Positions 10,119-19,799 are shown, numbered from the stretch's first letter. The stretch is DNA of 64,000 nt from Catellatospora sichuanensis (GCF_007483665.1 NZ_VIQO01000031.1:111604-175603), one strand, 5' to 3'. Notes: generated from the letters alone by a model not told the origin. Made by a program: numbers and translations.

Positions 10119-10541
10119 ATGACCCTGCCCCGCCTGTCGCCTGCCGGATGGACGATCGCGGCCTTCGGACTCGCGGCGCTGCTGCTCGGCGCCGTCGGCC
10201 TGATCAGCCCGGCCACGCTGCTGGCCTCGATGGGATTCACCCACGACGGCGCCACGGCTCGCGCAGCAGACGACTACACGCTCGTGTTCGTACGCACATC
10301 GGCGATGGCCTCGTTCAACATGGGCGTGTACTACCTGCTCGCGGCCGCCAAGGACTGGACCGCCTTCTTCGCCTTCACGGTGGCCTTCCGGCTGGTGACG
10401 TTCACGGTGTTCACCGCCCTGGTGCTGACCGACACCGCCCCCGCCGGCTTTATCGCGGTGGCGGCATGGGAAGGGGCCGGCGCGCTCGCCACCTTCGTCG
10501 CGCTACGTGCCCGCCGGAGACACTCCGCAACCTCCGAATGA
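10119..10541 (+). CDS. Small four-helix membrane protein, unknown function
   Basis: A 140-residue protein with four predicted membrane helices: WTIAAFGLAALLLGAVGLIS, the segment around MASFNMGVYYLLAA, WTAFFAFTVAFRLVTFTVF and FIAVAAWEGAGALATFVAL. CGGAGGACAACGCC precedes the ATG, a good ribosome site. I do not recognise a characterised family; proteins of this size and topology are common as uncharacterised DUF4345-like membrane proteins, but I cannot confirm that match. Confidence 0.7.
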   Translation: MTLPRLSPAGWTIAAFGLAALLLGAVGLISPATLLASMGFTHDGATARAADDYTLVFVRTSAMASFNMGVYYLLAAAKDWTAFFAFTVAFRLVTFTVFTALVLTDTAPAGFIAVAAWEGAGALATFVALRARRRHSATSE

Positions 10542-10729
10542 CCTCCACCGGTCCGTTCGGCGACGTGGCCTGGCACGACCGCGGGCACGCCAGCGCGTGA
10601 AGCCGGCCACAAACAGCGGATTCATATGGCGAGATCCTTGTAGGCAGGTCTGCTCCAATACCGACGCATTCATGCACTCGCGGCGACGATCCGATCCGGT
10701 CCGATCACCTGCATGATGCGGGCTACCCC

Positions 10730-10758
10730 TTGACCCGAAATCCGGCGGCCGTTAACGT
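10730..10758 (+). promoter_or_regulatory. Promoter of pseudo-protease paralog 1
   Basis: TTGACC (10730-10735), 17 bp, TAACGT (10753-10758). The segment around the -10 (CCGTTA(A/G)CGTCC) is nearly the same upstream of paralog 2, supporting common regulation. Confidence 0.55.
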
Positions 10759-10807
10759 CCGCACGCGGCTCTCAATTCGAGATCCGCGAATACGGGGGAG
10801 CATCGAT

Positions 10808-13366
10808 ATGAGTTTGAGGAGACGTCTGCTCGCGTACGGTCTGACCGCGTCGACCATCGCAGCCACGTTCGCCGCCGGAACCGCATTACCGGCTCACGCC
10901 GAGCCGATCGCCGCGCCTTCCCTTGTGGACGACGGCGTCTATCCCGGAGCCGCGCAGATCCTCGCCGAGCAGAACGTCATGCTGGTCTCCGGCGACGGGC
11001 ACATCCTGCTGGCCGACTGCGCGACGCCGCCGGAGAACAACATCGGCCTGCTGAAGGTCTACACGACCGACGAAGGTATCGGCGCCGACGGCATCGGCCG
11101 GGTGTGCTTCAAGGTGACCGCCGGGGCCGGCTGGCTGAGCCTGCGGGTGCCCGGTGTGTACGAGATCCGCGGCGACGGCATGAGCACCGGGTTCGGCCAC
11201 GAGGTCACCGCGGAGCTCGTCGACGACGAGGGCGAAGAGATCACGGTCGAGGTCGACCCGGACGGCAGCACCCAGGTCGGCCTGGGCGCCGACCCGACCG
11301 CGTCGCCGACCATGCTGCTGGAACTGCGCGCAGGCACCGGCTTGGCGCCGGTGACCGGCGCGAACGCGGCGGTGGGCAAGGCCAACATGGTCGACCGCAT
11401 GTGCACGGTCTCCCTGGTCGCGCCGCGCTGGGCGCTGGGCGCAGCCGCATGCTTCGCGGCGGACCCGCTCACCCCGCAGCTGACCGAAGGCGCGCCGGCC
11501 GAACCCGTCCACGTGGTGTTCCCCGGGCACGCCGCCGTCGCGGCCAACTGGCTGACCCCGGTCGCCGGTCGGGACGCGGTCCTGGTGCGCCTGGCCGCGC
11601 CGATCGCGGACATCACGCCGCTGGCGACCGCCACCGCGGCGGCACCGACCGGCACGGCCCTGCCGGCCGTGGGCTACGGTCGCACGGCCACCGAGTGGAT
11701 CAACGACCAGCAGCAGACCGCCCAGATCGCCTTCACGGCCTCGGCGGCCACCACCCTGTCGGCGACCTCAGGGCCGCTGGTGTGCAAGGGCATGGCCGGC
11801 GCGCCCGTGATCGTCGACAACAAGATCGCCGCCGTGCTGAGCCAGGCCGGCCAGGAGGGTTGTTTCGACGGCAACGGCACAGGCAGCAGCGTCGTCGCGG
11901 CACGCCTCGACGGTCTCACCAACTGGATCAACGCCGTGGTCTCCAGCACCGCCGACCACACCTGGCCGCTGGCCGACATGCCGGTCGGCGCTGCCGCCGG
12001 CACCCCGGTCACCACGACCGGCGACCACGCTTTCACCGGCACACCACTGCCGATGACCGCCACCGCCGGTGCGACGTGGAAGACCGGCGACACCTTCAGC
12101 CCCGCCATCGAGCTCAACGGCACGACCGGGTCCCTCGCCACCGCTACAAATCCGGTCCAGACGCATTTGGACTGGGGCGTGAGTGTGTGGGTCAAGCTCG
12201 ACGCCTATGGCGGCGTGGTCGTCTCCCAGGACGGCAACAACTCGAAGGTACCCAAGTTCAAGCTGTGGGCGGAAGCCAGCGACCGGTCGTGGCGGTTCTC
12301 CATCCTCAAGTCGTTCATGACCTCTCAACAGATCCCCAGCTGGGACAACGTGTCAACCGCCCCGGAGACGGCTCAGCTCGGCGCCTGGACCAAGATCACC
12401 GTGCAGTACCAGACGTCCGGCGGCAGGAACGCGATCCTCCTGAAGATCAATGACGTTGCGGCGGCCAGCAGAGCCCACAACTGGAACCAGATCGGCGGCC
12501 AGGTCTTCTTCAACCAGGTCGCCAGCGGCCCGTTCCGGATCGGCAGCGCCCGGACCGGCCCGAGCACGTTCGGCAACTACCTCGACGGCACGGTCGCCAA
12601 TGTGCAGACGTGGAGCAGCGCGTCACTTCCCGCTGGACCGGCGACCAGCTGCGGCTCCAACGCCGCGGTCTACGGCATCACGGCCGACGGCAAACTGACC
12701 TACACCCTGATCGAACGCCTCACCGGCACGTTGATCCGTCGCCTCACCTCGACCGCGACGTTGGGCTTCACCCCGTCCACGATGGCCACGATCAACAAGA
12801 ACACCCTGCTCGTACCCAGCACGACCGGGAACCTGTACAGGGTGGACATCACCGCCAACACCACCGAACTGACCTTCACCAAGGTGAACCTCGGTGGCAC
12901 CGGCTGGAACTTCGCCCAGCTCACCTATGACAGCAGCCATCTGTACGGGGTCTACAGCACCGGCGCGATGCGCATCTACGACTTCTACACGGCCAAGCCG
13001 GTCCTGACCGACATCACGCACACCTACACGATCGCCAGCGGATTCTCACTGAACACGCTGGCCGCGAGCGGGTTCATGACGCTCGTCGGCACGCAGATCA
13101 GCGACGGTGCCCTGCTCTCGCTCGATTCGAGCGGCTCGGGGTACTTCTACACGGACACCCTGGCCACCTGGCCCGGCCTGAGCCACCTCGTCTCGCCCGG
13201 CGGTGGCATCTACTACAGCCGCAACGCCTCCTCCGGCGTCGTCACGATGCACTTCGACGCGAACATCGAGGACGGTTCGGGAGCCGACCTCACCACCTAC
13301 GGCACTGTCAACGACCCTGCAGGTTGGACTCAGACGAAGCTGTCCGCCGTTCTCGGTTGTTTCTGA
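10808..13366 (+). CDS. Secreted pseudo-S1 protease with LamG domain (paralog 1)
   Basis: An 852-residue exported protein. Residues 1-31 are a signal peptide ending PAHA. Residues about 35-190 form a module shared with three other genes here (SLVDDGVYPGAAQILAEQN, LLKVYTTDEGIGADGIGRVC, VPGVYEIRGDG). Residues about 195-355 are trypsin-like, but the usual AAHC reads AAAC (A214) and GDSGGP reads GMAGAP (M329, A330); only the Asp (D256, in GRDAVLVRL) survives. It is therefore very probably non-catalytic, although automatic annotation would call it a serine protease. Residues about 400-610 are a LamG/concanavalin-like domain and 620-852 an unclassified beta-rich domain. GGGGGAG precedes ATG 10808. 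Confidence 0.85.
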   Translation: MSLRRRLLAYGLTASTIAATFAAGTALPAHAEPIAAPSLVDDGVYPGAAQILAEQNVMLVSGDGHILLADCATPPENNIGLLKVYTTDEGIGADGIGRVCFKVTAGAGWLSLRVPGVYEIRGDGMSTGFGHEVTAELVDDEGEEITVEVDPDGSTQVGLGADPTASPTMLLELRAGTGLAPVTGANAAVGKANMVDRMCTVSLVAPRWALGAAACFAADPLTPQLTEGAPAEPVHVVFPGHAAVAANWLTPVAGRDAVLVRLAAPIADITPLATATAAAPTGTALPAVGYGRTATEWINDQQQTAQIAFTASAATTLSATSGPLVCKGMAGAPVIVDNKIAAVLSQAGQEGCFDGNGTGSSVVAARLDGLTNWINAVVSSTADHTWPLADMPVGAAAGTPVTTTGDHAFTGTPLPMTATAGATWKTGDTFSPAIELNGTTGSLATATNPVQTHLDWGVSVWVKLDAYGGVVVSQDGNNSKVPKFKLWAEASDRSWRFSILKSFMTSQQIPSWDNVSTAPETAQLGAWTKITVQYQTSGGRNAILLKINDVAAASRAHNWNQIGGQVFFNQVASGPFRIGSARTGPSTFGNYLDGTVANVQTWSSASLPAGPATSCGSNAAVYGITADGKLTYTLIERLTGTLIRRLTSTATLGFTPSTMATINKNTLLVPSTTGNLYRVDITANTTELTFTKVNLGGTGWNFAQLTYDSSHLYGVYSTGAMRIYDFYTAKPVLTDITHTYTIASGFSLNTLAASGFMTLVGTQISDGALLSLDSSGSGYFYTDTLATWPGLSHLVSPGGGIYYSRNASSGVVTMHFDANIEDGSGADLTTYGTVNDPAGWTQTKLSAVLGCF

Positions 13367-13378
13367 CCGGCCATAGTA

Positions 13379-13417
13379 TGAAGAGGGGGATGCGGTTCGA
13401 CCGCATCCCCCTCTTCA
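13379..13417. terminator. Strong bidirectional terminator
   Basis: A perfect 18-bp inverted repeat (13379-13396 and 13400-13417) with a TCG loop, between convergent genes ending at 13366 and 13450. It serves both strands. Confidence 0.85.
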
Positions 13418-13449
13418 TGTTCTACCGCAGATCCATCCGATCGACCCGG

Positions 13450-15753
13450 CTACGGGTTGACGACGCTGACGGTCAGGACGTTGCCCGCCTGTCCGGTGAC
13501 CGTGGCGGTCACGCCGTGGCCTGCCACCTTGACGCTGCCCTGCGGGTTGGCGGTGCTGTAGTAGGCGTCCGGGTTGGTGTCGTCGAACGTGGGGATGCCT
13601 GCGTTGGCCGCGGCGCACGCCGCCACGGTCTGGACGGTCTGCGTCTTGCCGCTGCCGACCAGCACCTCCTTGTGCAGGCACAGCTCCGGCACCGGCTGGA
13701 TGCCGAACGTCGCGTCGAACGGCTGGCGGCGGTTGCTGGGCCTGGTGCCGTCGGGGTAGGCGAACGGCGCGGGCCGGGCGTCGACCGGCAGCGCCAGACC
13801 CGCGCCGAGGTGCTCAGAGGTGTTGTTGTCCTCCACCGAGTGGTTGACGTACCAGACCAGCATGCCGGGCCGGTACGAGAAGAACTCGACCTTGTCCGGC
13901 GCACTCAGGTTGTAGCTGAACTGGTAGGGGCCGGTGCGCAGGGTGTCGTCGTAGCCGACGTGCTGCCGGTTCTCCAGCAGGTAGTAGCGGTCGGCCGTGG
14001 TCGACGCCGTGCCGGTCGAGCGCTGCCACTGGCCCGTCGCGGTCCAGGCGCCCGGCTGCTCGACGTCGTCGGTGAGCACCGTCGTGTTGCCGGCCTTGAC
14101 GACGATGTCGTCGATGAACGCGCCGGCGAAGTGCACGCCGCCGTCGGTCTGGTAGCGGAACCGGAACTGCGTCGCCGCGCCGCCGGCGGTGTAGGAGTAG
14201 CGCAGCGTGGTCCACTTGCCGTTGGACGAGCCGGTGGTCGGCTGGCCGATCTGCGACCAGGTCGTGCCACCGTTGGTGGAGTATTCGGCGTACAGGTTGT
14301 CGAAGCCGTCCTCGATGTCGTACCACGCCTTGGCCGTCACGGTGATCTTTGATGCGGCGGGTACGGCGTGCGACAGCGACTCGTTGAGCTGGTCGGCGCT
14401 GCCGGTCCACCAGGCGTACTGCCCGGAGGCGGGCGTCGTGTACGTCGTCGACGTGTTCGCCACCGGCAGGTTGACCTTGATCGCCTGGGCGTTGGCGGCG
14501 TCGGCGTCCTGTGCCGGGTCCAGCAGGATGGTGCCGCTCTGGCCGAGGCCGACCTCGCGGTAGTCGAGCCAGCCGAGGAACAGCTTCTCCTCCGGGCCCA
14601 TCAGGCCGGGGGTCGTGCCGATGCCCTTGTCGGCCTCCGCGCCGTGGCCGAGCCACGAGCCGGAGCTCATCAGCGTCCAGAACGCGGTGGTGTTCTCGCC
14701 GCCGGCGGTGTCGTAGTAGTCCGGCAGGCCGAGGTCGTGGCCGAACTCGTGGGCGAACACGCCCAGGCCGCCGTTCTCCGGCTCGGTGGTGTAGTCGCCG
14801 AACCAGTAGTTCGAGTTGCCGATCCGCGCGCCGCCGGACAGGTTCTGCTGGCCGCCGACGGTGGGGCCGGACACGCCGTAGCTGGTCGCGTTGACGTACC
14901 AGCGGTGCGACCAGATGGCGTCCTCGCCCTGCGCGCCGCCGCCGGCGTCCTCGCCCTCACCGGCGTGCACGGCCTGGAAGTGGTCGATGTACCCGTCGGA
15001 CTCGTCGAAGTTGCCGTCGTTGTCGAAGTCGTAGCGGTCCCAGACGTCGAACTGCGCCAGGTAGGCGTTGATCTGGTCGGCGGGCATGTTCTGCAGCGCC
15101 TGCTGGTACCAGGCGTTGCCGGTGTCCTGGATGAACGCCCAGGAGCCGCCGTTGTCCTCGATGGCGTTGTCGCCGTAGTAGGACGCGTTGTAGGGCACCT
15201 GGACCCAGTCGCTGACGGTGTTGGTCACCGAATACCTGCCGGAGGACAGGTCCTCGTAGAAGCTCTTCATCGACTCGCCGGAGCCGTTGAACAGCTGCTC
15301 GTAGTGGGCGGTGTTGAAGTCGGCGGCCCATTCCGTGGAGTTGTTCACCGACCGGTCGGGGGCGGGGATCTCGTTGTGCAGGGGGCCTGGAGCGGTGCCG
15401 TATTTGCCCGCGCTCTGGGTACCGAACTCGGACAGGATCGTGAAGATCTTGTCGGTCTTCTCGAAGGCGACCTCGACGACGTTGTCCGTCTCGGCGTCGA
15501 CCGTGACGTTGCCGTTCGCGTCGATGCGCGCCTTGCCGCGGGCAACCATCTCGAGCGCGGCTTTGCGCTTGCCGAGCCACTGCTTGGTCTGCGGGCCGGG
15601 CCGGTTGTCCGCTCGGTGGGCCGCAGCGGCCGGCGATGCGCTGCCGGCGTCGCCGCTCGCGGCAGGTGCCGCACCGGCCGGCCATTGCAGGGCAGCGACT
15701 ACCATCGCCGCGCCGACTGCGCCGGCGACAGCGGAGATGGTGAGCTTCCTCAT
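13450..15753 (-). CDS. Secreted M6 metalloprotease (immune inhibitor A-like)
   Basis: A 767-residue exported zinc protease. Residues 1-28 are a signal peptide ending GAAPA; a propeptide follows to about residue 110. The catalytic helix is HEFGHDLGLPDYYD (H335, E336, H339), with a downstream WTLMSSGSW Met-turn. The C-terminal half contains a carbohydrate/MAM-like beta domain (about 500-620, FRFRYQTDGGVHFAGAFIDD) and a further beta domain, as in InhA proteins that degrade host or competitor proteins. CGGAGG lies 9 nt before ATG 15753; an upstream in-frame ATG at 15840 is rejected for lack of a site. Two inverted repeats upstream may be operators. Confidence 0.92.
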   Translation of the reverse strand: MRKLTISAVAGAVGAAMVVAALQWPAGAAPAASGDAGSASPAAAAHRADNRPGPQTKQWLGKRKAALEMVARGKARIDANGNVTVDAETDNVVEVAFEKTDKIFTILSEFGTQSAGKYGTAPGPLHNEIPAPDRSVNNSTEWAADFNTAHYEQLFNGSGESMKSFYEDLSSGRYSVTNTVSDWVQVPYNASYYGDNAIEDNGGSWAFIQDTGNAWYQQALQNMPADQINAYLAQFDVWDRYDFDNDGNFDESDGYIDHFQAVHAGEGEDAGGGAQGEDAIWSHRWYVNATSYGVSGPTVGGQQNLSGGARIGNSNYWFGDYTTEPENGGLGVFAHEFGHDLGLPDYYDTAGGENTTAFWTLMSSGSWLGHGAEADKGIGTTPGLMGPEEKLFLGWLDYREVGLGQSGTILLDPAQDADAANAQAIKVNLPVANTSTTYTTPASGQYAWWTGSADQLNESLSHAVPAASKITVTAKAWYDIEDGFDNLYAEYSTNGGTTWSQIGQPTTGSSNGKWTTLRYSYTAGGAATQFRFRYQTDGGVHFAGAFIDDIVVKAGNTTVLTDDVEQPGAWTATGQWQRSTGTASTTADRYYLLENRQHVGYDDTLRTGPYQFSYNLSAPDKVEFFSYRPGMLVWYVNHSVEDNNTSEHLGAGLALPVDARPAPFAYPDGTRPSNRRQPFDATFGIQPVPELCLHKEVLVGSGKTQTVQTVAACAAANAGIPTFDDTNPDAYYSTANPQGSVKVAGHGVTATVTGQAGNVLTVSVVNP

Positions 15754-15779
15754 CGTGTTGAACCTCCGGGGCCGAAGTT

Positions 15780-15874
15780 GTGAAGCAGTTTTCGCTTCAC
15801 TTTTCGGAGCGTCACACAGAACGGCGAGTTCCTCTTCCACCGCCGAACCGGTCGGTCCGTGACACCGCTGTCAC
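15780..15874. promoter_or_regulatory. Two inverted repeats upstream of the M6 protease
   Basis: GTGAAGC-N7-GCTTCAC (15780-15800) lies 27 bp before the start codon and could be a leader hairpin or operator. GTGACA-N4-TGTCAC (15859-15874) is a perfect 16-bp operator-like palindrome further up. Function is inferred from symmetry and position. Confidence 0.4.
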
Positions 15875-16036
15875 GATCACGTCGCCGATGTCGGCCGACG
15901 ATGTCATCACCGAGGCGGCGTGCCGGGGTCAGCGACGGCGGATCGGCGTGGCATCGGCACCGGGATCGCAGCCGAGGAGCTCATCGACATCAGCGAGCGC
16001 AGGTGATGGATGACCCGACGTGACCCGATACGCGCG

Positions 16037-16666
16037 CTATTCGCGGCCGACCCAGGTGGCGACGCATGCCTCGTTGCCCTCGGCGTCGGCCAGGACCCAC
16101 CACTTCGGTGCGTGCGCGTCGGAGACCAGGTGGCCGCCCGCGGCCAGCGCGGCGGCGATGCGGGCCGCGGCCTGATCGTGTGGGACGGCGACGTCGAGGT
16201 GCATGCGGTTGCGCTGTGGGCGCGCGGCTTTCATTTGCTGCAACCCGAAGCCCGGGCCGCGGTTCGACGGGTCGGACAGGTAGTCGTCGCCGATCTGGCG
16301 GTAGCCCAGCAGCGCCCGCCAGAACGGCAGCACGTCCGCGCCGACGAGTGCGTCGAGGGTGACATTGACGAGTTGCACGGCGCTCGGGTCGGCGGGGATG
16401 CCCAGTTCCCTGGCGGCGGCCGAGATCCGCCGGGCCAGCGCGATGTCGCGCAGTTTCAGGGTCACCGTGACGCCGGCGTGGCGCAGGTCGACGTTGAGGT
16501 ACTGCTGCTCGGCTCCGTCGGCGAGCCGGCCGATCTCATCGACCAGCGCGATGCCCTCGGCCAGCGATCCGGTCCGGAAGTGGGCCGAGACCAGGTGGTA
16601 GAGGCAGCGCCAGTCCTCGACATCGTCGGCCGCGTGGAACTGCCCGGCCGTGATCTGCTCAGTCAT
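16037..16666 (-). CDS. Pterin-dehydratase-like / VOC (glyoxalase) fusion protein
   Basis: A 209-residue protein with two parts. Residues about 1-95 resemble pterin-4a-carbinolamine dehydratase (VDLRHAGVTVTLKLRDIALARRIS matches its NxxxxVxVxLxTHD region), but the active-site HHP pair is not present: the corresponding place reads EQQYLNVDL. Residues about 98-209 are a glyoxalase-like VOC domain (VTLDALVGADVLPFWRALLGY, RMHLDVAVPHDQA, WVLADAEGNEACV). This fusion is common in actinomycetes and of unknown substrate. A TAGCTT box (16674-16679 on the other strand) lies 7 nt before the ATG, so the mRNA is probably leaderless. Confidence 0.75.
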   Translation of the reverse strand: MTEQITAGQFHAADDVEDWRCLYHLVSAHFRTGSLAEGIALVDEIGRLADGAEQQYLNVDLRHAGVTVTLKLRDIALARRISAAARELGIPADPSAVQLVNVTLDALVGADVLPFWRALLGYRQIGDDYLSDPSNRGPGFGLQQMKAARPQRNRMHLDVAVPHDQAAARIAAALAAGGHLVSDAHAPKWWVLADAEGNEACVATWVGRE

Positions 16667-16708
16667 GCCGGCGAAGCTAGCATCGGCGGCGCGATGGCAG
16701 GTGAGCCT

Positions 16709-17470
16709 CTATTGCCTGGCACGCATAGGTTCCGAGCTGGAACCTGCTTTCAGCAGCGCTGCGAGGACCAAGCCGGTCACCAGGCCGGCACCGTGGGAGT
16801 CGCCTAGCGTGGCCATCAGGATGGCGCCGGCCACCACGAGCGCGACGACGACGCCGCGCGCCAGGCGGGTGTCGCCCGACCGATGCGTGGCCATCCCCAG
16901 CGCGACCGCCGCCGCGCCGGCGATGGTCGCCGCGATCACCCCGGCCGCTGCGAAAGTTGCCAGGTAGAGCGCGAAGTGGGCGGCGTACAGGAAGGCGGGC
17001 AGGGGCGGCGTCCAGCCGCGCCACGTCATGACGGCGAGTGCACCGATCAGGCCGGCGACCGCGTCGGAGGAGCCGCCGCCGGTGTCGAGCGGGTGCAGTA
17101 CCAGCATCAGGACCACACCGGCGAGGCCTGCCGCAAGGTACAGCGCGAGCCAGCGGATCCGGCCGAGTCGGCGTTCCACGGCCATGCCGACCAGTACGAG
17201 GCCGAGGGTGTTGTAGGCGAACTGGCCCCACCCCGACGGCTGGACCAGCAGCGTTCCCAGCAGTCGCCACCACTGCCCGTCGCGCATGATGCCGGGGCCG
17301 CGCTGCAGCGCGTCGACCACCTCCGGTGCCGCGAGCTGTGCGGCGAAGACCAGCGTGGTCAGTGCGGCGACGGCGATGGTGAGCGGGGCGGCGCGGACCG
17401 TCTGCAGCGCCCGCGCGGCCGTGCCGGGCGGGACCGCGTCGGCCGATGGCGTCGAGGGCGGGGCGGTCAT
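16709..17470 (-). CDS. Rhomboid-family intramembrane serine protease
   Basis: About 253 residues with six or more membrane helices. WWRLLGTLLVQ and FAYNTLGLVLVGMAVERRLG match the rhomboid L1/TM2 region, with the usual HxxxN reading QxxxN. GSSDAVAGLIGA aligns with the catalytic GASGAxxGL, giving S135 as nucleophile, and SHGAGLVTGLVL supplies H226, so the Ser-His dyad appears intact. It would cleave single-pass membrane proteins within the bilayer. MTAPPS at 17470 is the chosen start; ATG 17479 is an alternative. Its stop lies only 42 bp before the upstream-coded VOC gene start on the same strand, so they may be cotranscribed. Confidence 0.8.
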   Translation of the reverse strand: MTAPPSTPSADAVPPGTAARALQTVRAAPLTIAVAALTTLVFAAQLAAPEVVDALQRGPGIMRDGQWWRLLGTLLVQPSGWGQFAYNTLGLVLVGMAVERRLGRIRWLALYLAAGLAGVVLMLVLHPLDTGGGSSDAVAGLIGALAVMTWRGWTPPLPAFLYAAHFALYLATFAAAGVIAATIAGAAAVALGMATHRSGDTRLARGVVVALVVAGAILMATLGDSHGAGLVTGLVLAALLKAGSSSEPMRARQ

Positions 17471-17933
17471 GGCGCCCATCGTGCCGTATGGCCGCCAGCC
17501 GGGGTGCCGGCGGATTTCCACTCTGGACGCACAGCCAGGGCCCGTTGGCCCGGCTGACTTCGTAGGCCCGGATCCACCGCAGATCTGTCCGACCGCCGAG
17601 CTACGGTCTCTGACTGCCGCATCCGCACTTCGCTTGTTCGTCTGCCCCTTGGGCGCTCGGAGCAATCCTGCAACATCGAGGGCTGCCTTGGAGTGCGCGC
17701 CAACCCCGCATCCACAAGATATCGATGTTCTTCGCTGCAAATGCGGGCGCGATCGGCCGCGACATCGAACTTCACCGGTTGACTGCGTTCCGCGGGCTCG
17801 TCTACCGTCGCCTCGGAATGCGCTTTCCAGCGCGGCCCAGCCGGGTGACCGCAGCATGCGGCACCCGGTGCCAGGCACGTCCCATGCCGTCGCCCAACGA
17901 CATGGTCCGCTCCCAGCCCGAAGGACCCACCCG
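17471..17933. other. Intergenic region upstream of pectate lyase
   Basis: About 460 bp between the divergent rhomboid and pectate lyase genes. Apart from the promoter at 17779-17808 it shows no convincing gene in either strand; the open frames crossing it lack family features. The pectate lyase leader of roughly 120 nt is unremarkable. Confidence 0.5.
17779..17808 (+). promoter_or_regulatory. Promoter of the pectate lyase gene
   Basis: TTGACT (17779-17784), 18 bp, TACCGT (17803-17808). Same architecture as the pseudo-protease promoters, suggesting the same sigma factor. Confidence 0.5.
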
Positions 17934-19790
17934 ATGAAACTGCTCGTGCTCTCCCGTCGGCGCGGCCGCCTCGCCGCACTGGTCACCGCAGCGGCCGCGG
18001 CCGCGCTGACCGTCATCGCAGGCACCGTACTCACGACACCCGCCAGCGCCGCGACGCTGTTCAGCGCCGATTTCGAAACCGGCGCGAGCGGCTGGTCGAA
18101 GTCCGGCGGCGACTGGACCGTCGTCGCCGACGGATCCCAGGTCTTCCAGCAGGCCAGCACGACCACCGACCGGTCCCGCCAGTTCGCCGGTTCCACCAGC
18201 TGGACGAACTACACCGTCCAGGCGCGGGTGAAGCCGCTGGCGTTCGGTTCCGGCGGTGTCGCCGCACTGGCCGCGCGGTCCAGCGGTGCCACCGTCATGT
18301 ACCGGCTCGCGCTGACCGGCGGCAACCGCGTCGAGTTGCAGTACATGAACGGCAGCACCATCACGGTCCTGGCGGGCGTGTCCCGGACCGTGTCGACCGG
18401 CACCTGGTACACCCTGAAGATCACCACCAGCGGTTCCACGATCAGCGGCTACATCGACGGCACCCTCGTCGGCACCGCCACCAGCACCGCGATCGCCGCC
18501 GGTCGGATCTGCCTGTTCACCGGCTACGCCAGCGCTCGCTTCGACGACGTCAGCGTGACCGACAGCGTCACCACCCCGCCCAGCACCCCGGCGCCCTCGG
18601 CCAGCAGCGTCTCGCCGTCGCCGAGCAGCGCGTCGCCGTCGCCGTCGAGCGCGTCCCCGTCGCCGTCGAGCGCATCCCCCTCCCCCAGCGTCAGCCAGCC
18701 GCCGTCCGGCACGCTGTATGTGGCGCCCAACGGCAGCGCGAGCGCGGCCGGCACCCTGGCGAGCCCGACGACGCTCGCCTCGGCGATCACCCGCGTGACC
18801 GCCGGTGGGACGATCTTCATGCGCGGTGGGACGTACAACTTCTCCGCCACGGTCACCGTCGAGACCGGCAACAACGGCACCTCGAGTGCCCGGAAGAAGA
18901 TCTCCGCGTACCAGGGCGAGACTCCGGTGCTGAACTTCTCCGCCCAGGCGGAGGACCCGGCCAACCGCGGGCTGGCCGTGAACGGCAACTACTGGCATGT
19001 CTACGGCGTCGTCGTCGAGCGGGCCGGTGACAACGGGATCTTCGTCGGTGGCAGCAACAACATCTTCGAGCGCACGATCACGCGGTTCAACCGCGACACG
19101 GGCCTGCAGCTGTCGCGGACCCTGTCGACGACGCCGCAGAGCCAGTGGCCGGCCAACAACCTCATCCTGAGCGCGGAGTCGCACGACAACGCCGACTCCG
19201 ACGGTGAGGACGCCGACGGGTTCGCCGCGAAGCTCACCGTCGGTTCCGGCAACGTGTTCCGCTACGCGGTGTCGCACCACAACATCGACGACGGCTGGGA
19301 CCTGTACACCAAGACCGACACCGGCCCGATCGGTGTGGTGACCATCGAGGACTCCATCGCGTTCAACAACGGCACGCTCAGCAACGGCGGCCAGGCCGGC
19401 GCGGGCGACCGCAACGGCTACAAGCTGGGTGGCGAGGACATCGGCGTCAACCACATCGTGCGGCGCAACATCGCCTTCAAGAACGGCAAGCACGGGTTCA
19501 CCTACAACAGCAACCCGGGCTCGATGACGGTGTCGAACAACGTCAGCATCGACAACGCCGAGCGCAACTTCTCGTTCGACGCGGGCACCTCGGTGTTCCG
19601 CAACAACACCTCGTGCCGTTCAAGCAGTGGCACGAACGACCGCATCATCGGCAACTCCGACAGCTCGAACCAGTTCTGGTCCGGCACGAACGGATCGCGG
19701 TGCGCCGGCCTGAGCGGTGCCCTGGGCTGGTCGTTTGCTTCCGACGGCCGGCTGGTGGTGACGCTGGGCGGCTCGGTGGTCACGCCGTAG
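17934..19790 (+). CDS. Secreted PL9-like pectate lyase with LamG-type domain
   Basis: A 618-residue exported polysaccharide lyase. Residues 1-41 are a signal peptide (ending TPASA). Residues about 42-205 form a concanavalin/LamG-like jelly roll (LFSADFETGASGWSKSGGDW ... ARFDDVSVTD). Residues about 212-256 are a Ser-Pro repeat linker. Residues about 260-618 are a right-handed parallel beta-helix with GTLYVAPNGSASAAGT, ERAGDNGIFV, ADGFAAKL and DDGWDLYTKTDTG, the last being the PL9 signature around the calcium/catalytic site. It would cut polygalacturonate by beta-elimination outside the cell. The long Arg-rich frame upstream of 17934 is not coding. Expression is probably from the promoter at 17779. 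Confidence 0.88.
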   Translation: MKLLVLSRRRGRLAALVTAAAAAALTVIAGTVLTTPASAATLFSADFETGASGWSKSGGDWTVVADGSQVFQQASTTTDRSRQFAGSTSWTNYTVQARVKPLAFGSGGVAALAARSSGATVMYRLALTGGNRVELQYMNGSTITVLAGVSRTVSTGTWYTLKITTSGSTISGYIDGTLVGTATSTAIAAGRICLFTGYASARFDDVSVTDSVTTPPSTPAPSASSVSPSPSSASPSPSSASPSPSSASPSPSVSQPPSGTLYVAPNGSASAAGTLASPTTLASAITRVTAGGTIFMRGGTYNFSATVTVETGNNGTSSARKKISAYQGETPVLNFSAQAEDPANRGLAVNGNYWHVYGVVVERAGDNGIFVGGSNNIFERTITRFNRDTGLQLSRTLSTTPQSQWPANNLILSAESHDNADSDGEDADGFAAKLTVGSGNVFRYAVSHHNIDDGWDLYTKTDTGPIGVVTIEDSIAFNNGTLSNGGQAGAGDRNGYKLGGEDIGVNHIVRRNIAFKNGKHGFTYNSNPGSMTVSNNVSIDNAERNFSFDAGTSVFRNNTSCRSSSGTNDRIIGNSDSSNQFWSGTNGSRCAGLSGALGWSFASDGRLVVTLGGSVVTP

Positions 19791-19799
19791 CCTCCGCTG

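Noticed and set aside
10808..13366. Calling the four paralogs active trypsin-like proteases
   Set aside because: The catalytic His and Ser are substituted in every copy.
13324..14352. Long plus-strand open frames opposite the M6 protease
   Set aside because: Val/Gly/Arg-rich antisense shadow of a gene with an intact zinc motif and signal peptide.
17286..17933. An N-terminal extension of the pectate lyase frame
   Set aside because: Low-complexity Arg/Pro/Ser sequence, no signal peptide at that start, and a good promoter lies inside it at 17779-17808.
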